A stretch of DNA of 8,397 bases from DASRAJ01 sp039920305. Its GTDB lineage: Bacteria; Bacteroidota; Bacteroidia; Chitinophagales; UBA10324. Of this stretch, positions 6,935 to 8,397 are shown in pieces (position 1 is the first letter of the stretch; the number at the start of each line of letters is the position of its first letter). A model generated the notes under the pieces. That model worked only from the letters and a program-made list of their open reading frames with translations. It was not told the DNA's origin and searched no databases. Location of the stretch: contig JBDSEA010000181.1 of NCBI GenBank assembly GCA_039920305.1, positions 1 to 8,397 of the forward strand, in the 5' to 3' direction. Position numbers and translations under genes: made by a program.

Positions 6935-7085
6935 CAAACTGAATTTCACAAAACCGGCAATTCCCATTCTGGTTAAATCCCTGCTTTTTGCAGATGATGC
7001 GAATTCCGTAACCCCAACCGCGTTTATCCGTTTGTACCCGCTTTGAGGACGGCGCACATTTGTGGCAGCGAAAAATTAAAATCAT
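6927..7085 (-). CDS. Small two-CxxC (zinc-ribbon-like) protein, 52 residues
   Basis: I do not recognise a named family. The frame encodes 52 residues starting MILIFRCHKC. It has two CxxC knuckles, Cys7/Cys10 and Cys43/Cys46, at opposite ends, plus a lone Cys32 where many zinc ribbons have another pair, and a Gly/aromatic middle RGWGYGIRI (22-30). Two knuckles about 33 residues apart are what a single zinc-binding ribbon needs, so zinc binding is likely by inference; its partner (nucleic acid or protein) is unknown. ATG 7085 directly follows an in-frame TAA (7086-7088), so the start is forced, and a GAAG lies 6 bases upstream. It sits 55 bases upstream of the helix-turn-helix gene on the same strand and 65 bases from the divergent secreted-protein gene. 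The main doubt is its length: a 53-codon frame can arise by chance, though the Cys spacing argues against it. Confidence 0.55.
   Translation of the reverse strand: MILIFRCHKCAPSSKRVQTDKRGWGYGIRIICKKQGFNQNGNCRFCEIQFDS
7032..7062 (+). promoter_or_regulatory. Weak candidate promoter for the secreted-protein gene
   Basis: TTG at 7032-7034, a 20-base spacer and CACATTTG at 7055-7062 resemble the Bacteroidota -33/-7 pair with one mismatch in the -7 box. It would give a leader of about 80 bases before ATG 7151. The same bases encode part of the putative small protein on the other strand, which weakens the case. Confidence 0.2.
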
Positions 7086-7136
7086 TTAAATCTTCAAAAC
7101 CGCAATCAAGACTTCCTATCATTTAACCATCCATCA

Positions 7137-7144
7137 CAAACTTA
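7137..7144 (-). promoter_or_regulatory. Candidate -7 box upstream of the small two-CxxC gene
   Basis: On the minus strand the bases read TAAGTTTG, an exact TAnnTTTG match, 51 bases before ATG 7085. No TTG lies at the usual -33 distance, and the region is also the leader of the plus-strand secreted-protein gene, so this is tentative. Confidence 0.2.
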
Positions 7145-7150
7145 AACATC

Positions 7151-8170
7151 ATGAAAAACATAATTCTTCTTTCTTTCCTTCTCATTGCACTGATCAGCAT
7201 TCAGCTGAAGGCACAAATTACTGTTACATTCAATGTGGACATGACCGGACAATACATAGGGCCGGGAGGTGTGCACATAGCCGGCACCTTTGCTTCCAAT
7301 AATTCTTCAACCATATTAACTGACTGGGCACCGGCAGCACCCGGAAGTGAGCTTACCATGCTGGCAGATAATATTTATAGAATTAAGGTGGATTTTCCAT
7401 TTGCTTCTTCGGGACAACAACTTATGTTTTTGTTTGTGCGCGATAGTATCTGGGGAGATGGATACCAGGATTTCAGTGAGGGTAATCCGGGTGAAACATT
7501 TTTGAACTCCGGTTGCGGTGTGGATGATCCTTACGGTGGATTTAACCGTGTGATAGACCTTCCCTTCCCTAATGGAAATTTCAGCGCCACTTTTGATCAT
7601 TGCGGAACCTTATTAATCTGCCCGAATGCTACAAGTCTGCAAACAACGAATATTACTGCATCTTCAGCTCAATTGAACTGGAACGCTGCAATTGGAGGAA
7701 TTGAATACAATATCCGTTTTCGTCCTGTAGGAGGAAACTGGAGCTACGTGGATACGAGTATTGCGAACTCCTCATTAACGCTTTCTTCCCTTACTCCGTC
7801 AACAAAATATCAGTGGCAAATAAAAACACGCTGTTCCTTCGGACCTACGGTGTGGTCATCGCTCGTGAAATTCAAGACGGATGCTCAAAAATTTGCAAAG
7901 GAGATTGCAGTAACAGAGGTAAGCATTTATCCTAATCCTGCAACAGAAGCTGCAACCGTCCGGTTCAGTTTGCAAAACGAAAGTGCTGTGCTGATTGAGG
8001 TGCTGGATTTTACCGGTCGTACAGTGCAGACATTTTCATTTCCCGGAGAACTGCCTTCGGGAACGCAATATTTGAATATCAATACAGCAGATTTCATTGC
8101 GGGAACCTACATCGTTCATATCAGGTCTGAGGAACAATCAATGACCTCAATATTAAACATCAGCAACTAA
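7151..8170 (+). CDS. Secreted protein with carbohydrate-binding-like, FnIII and type IX sorting domains
   Basis: A 339-residue exported protein. A Sec signal peptide (1-21) has Lys2, a hydrophobic core and a likely cut after Lys-Ala. Residues about 22-155 look like a beta-sandwich of the starch-binding type: ITVTFNVDM start, VHIAGTF strand, DNIYRIKVDF, a GGFNRVIDLP closing strand, and cysteines that may pair. Residues 157-243 fit a fibronectin type III domain (SAQLNWN, then LTPSTKYQWQIKT). From 257 to the end is a Por/type A sorting domain: SIYPNPA (258-264), VLDFTGRTV, and GTYIVHI. Such domains are cleaved as the protein crosses the outer membrane through the type IX system, leaving it surface-bound or free. 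No catalytic motif is seen, so an adhesin or binding role is inferred. Upstream bases are A-rich without a Shine-Dalgarno sequence. A lipoprotein gene starts 10 bases after the stop. Confidence 0.9.
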   Translation: MKNIILLSFLLIALISIQLKAQITVTFNVDMTGQYIGPGGVHIAGTFASNNSSTILTDWAPAAPGSELTMLADNIYRIKVDFPFASSGQQLMFLFVRDSIWGDGYQDFSEGNPGETFLNSGCGVDDPYGGFNRVIDLPFPNGNFSATFDHCGTLLICPNATSLQTTNITASSAQLNWNAAIGGIEYNIRFRPVGGNWSYVDTSIANSSLTLSSLTPSTKYQWQIKTRCSFGPTVWSSLVKFKTDAQKFAKEIAVTEVSIYPNPATEAATVRFSLQNESAVLIEVLDFTGRTVQTFSFPGELPSGTQYLNINTADFIAGTYIVHIRSEEQSMTSILNISN

Positions 8171-8180
8171 AATCTTTATT

Positions 8181-8397
8181 ATGAAAGCAACAATAGGATT
8201 ACTTCTCATTGCAGTTATACTACCATGCCTTATTGGATGTGCAAAGGATGAACCTTATTCCTGCTTCTGTCATGACAAGGACATATTTTTTGGTGATACT
8301 TATTACCTCGATACGGTTATGGCTTCTTCACTATCAGAAGCCAAAAGAAAATGCGATAAACTGGATGTGGATTATTACCTGGGAACAGTGGACTGCA
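8181..8397 (+). CDS. Small cysteine-rich lipoprotein (3' end outside window)
   Basis: The visible 72 codons begin with a lipoprotein signal: Lys2, a hydrophobic core (5-16) and the lipobox LIGC, so Cys20 would be lipidated after signal peptidase II cleavage. The mature part starts AKDEPYSCFC and holds further cysteines (Cys28, Cys30, Cys59 and Cys72), which could form disulfides in the periplasm or at the outer membrane. There is no recognisable domain. The spacing SEAKRKC (53-59) followed by a late Cys resembles many short Bacteroidota lipoproteins in which the last Cys lies close to the C-terminus, so the gene may end soon after the right edge. It begins 10 bases after the stop of the type IX-secreted protein and is probably co-transcribed with it. 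Residues after Cys20 are acidic (Asp23, Glu24), compatible with outer-membrane or surface retention. The function is unknown. Confidence 0.75.
   Translation, partial: MKATIGLLLIAVILPCLIGCAKDEPYSCFCHDKDIFFGDTYYLDTVMASSLSEAKRKCDKLDVDYYLGTVDC

Noticed and set aside
6952..6974. Imperfect inverted repeat AACCGG / CTGGTT
   Set aside because: It has one mismatch in a 6-base stem, no T-run, and lies inside the small two-CxxC frame, so it is likely a by-product of coding.
7316..7600. A 94-codon open frame on the minus strand
   Set aside because: It lies antisense within the secreted-protein gene and has no motif.

Overview
The window looks like a chromosomal segment of a Bacteroidota bacterium. The evidence is a secreted protein ending in a type IX secretion (Por) sorting domain, a small lipoprotein beginning right after it, starts without Shine-Dalgarno sequences, and several matches to the Bacteroidota -7 promoter box TAnnTTTG. 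GC content is moderate. I see no transposase, integrase, phage gene, tRNA, rRNA or CRISPR array. Coding is dense: the longest stretch without one of the large genes is about 280 bases, and I read a small unlisted gene inside it.

Left part, minus strand (1-2499): an NAD(P)H-dependent, zinc-free MDR/quinone oxidoreductase-like enzyme is followed 10 bases later by a cytosolic hybrid histidine kinase. The kinase domains are cyclic-nucleotide-binding, coiled coil, HisKA, HATPase_c and the start of a receiver. It runs off the left edge and seems to start at a non-ATG codon, so translation is probably coupled to the oxidoreductase.

Centre: a divergent 72-base gap leads into a full-length UvrD/PcrA helicase on the plus strand (2572-4890) with a GTG start. 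It meets, tail to tail with only 6 bases between stop codons, a minus-strand gene for a prohibitin/SPFH membrane protein (4897-5805). Upstream of that gene, on the same strand, is a 334-residue protein with an N-terminal helix-turn-helix (5867-6871). Upstream again is a 52-residue protein with two CxxC knuckles (6927-7085), short enough to be missed by length-filtered gene calling. These three could form one operon (gaps of 55 and 61 bases), though that is inference.

Right part, plus strand (7151-8397): an exported protein with a carbohydrate-binding-like N-terminal domain, one fibronectin type III domain and a C-terminal sorting domain, then a small cysteine-rich lipoprotein that runs off the right edge. 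These two are probably co-transcribed and both act in the cell envelope or outside the cell.

Most of the large genes belong to known families. The points most worth a second look are the hidden two-CxxC small protein, the twin palindromes at its 3' end ahead of the helix-turn-helix gene, the kinase without an ATG start coupled to an oxidoreductase, and the -7 boxes that lie almost on the start codons of the helicase and the regulator.
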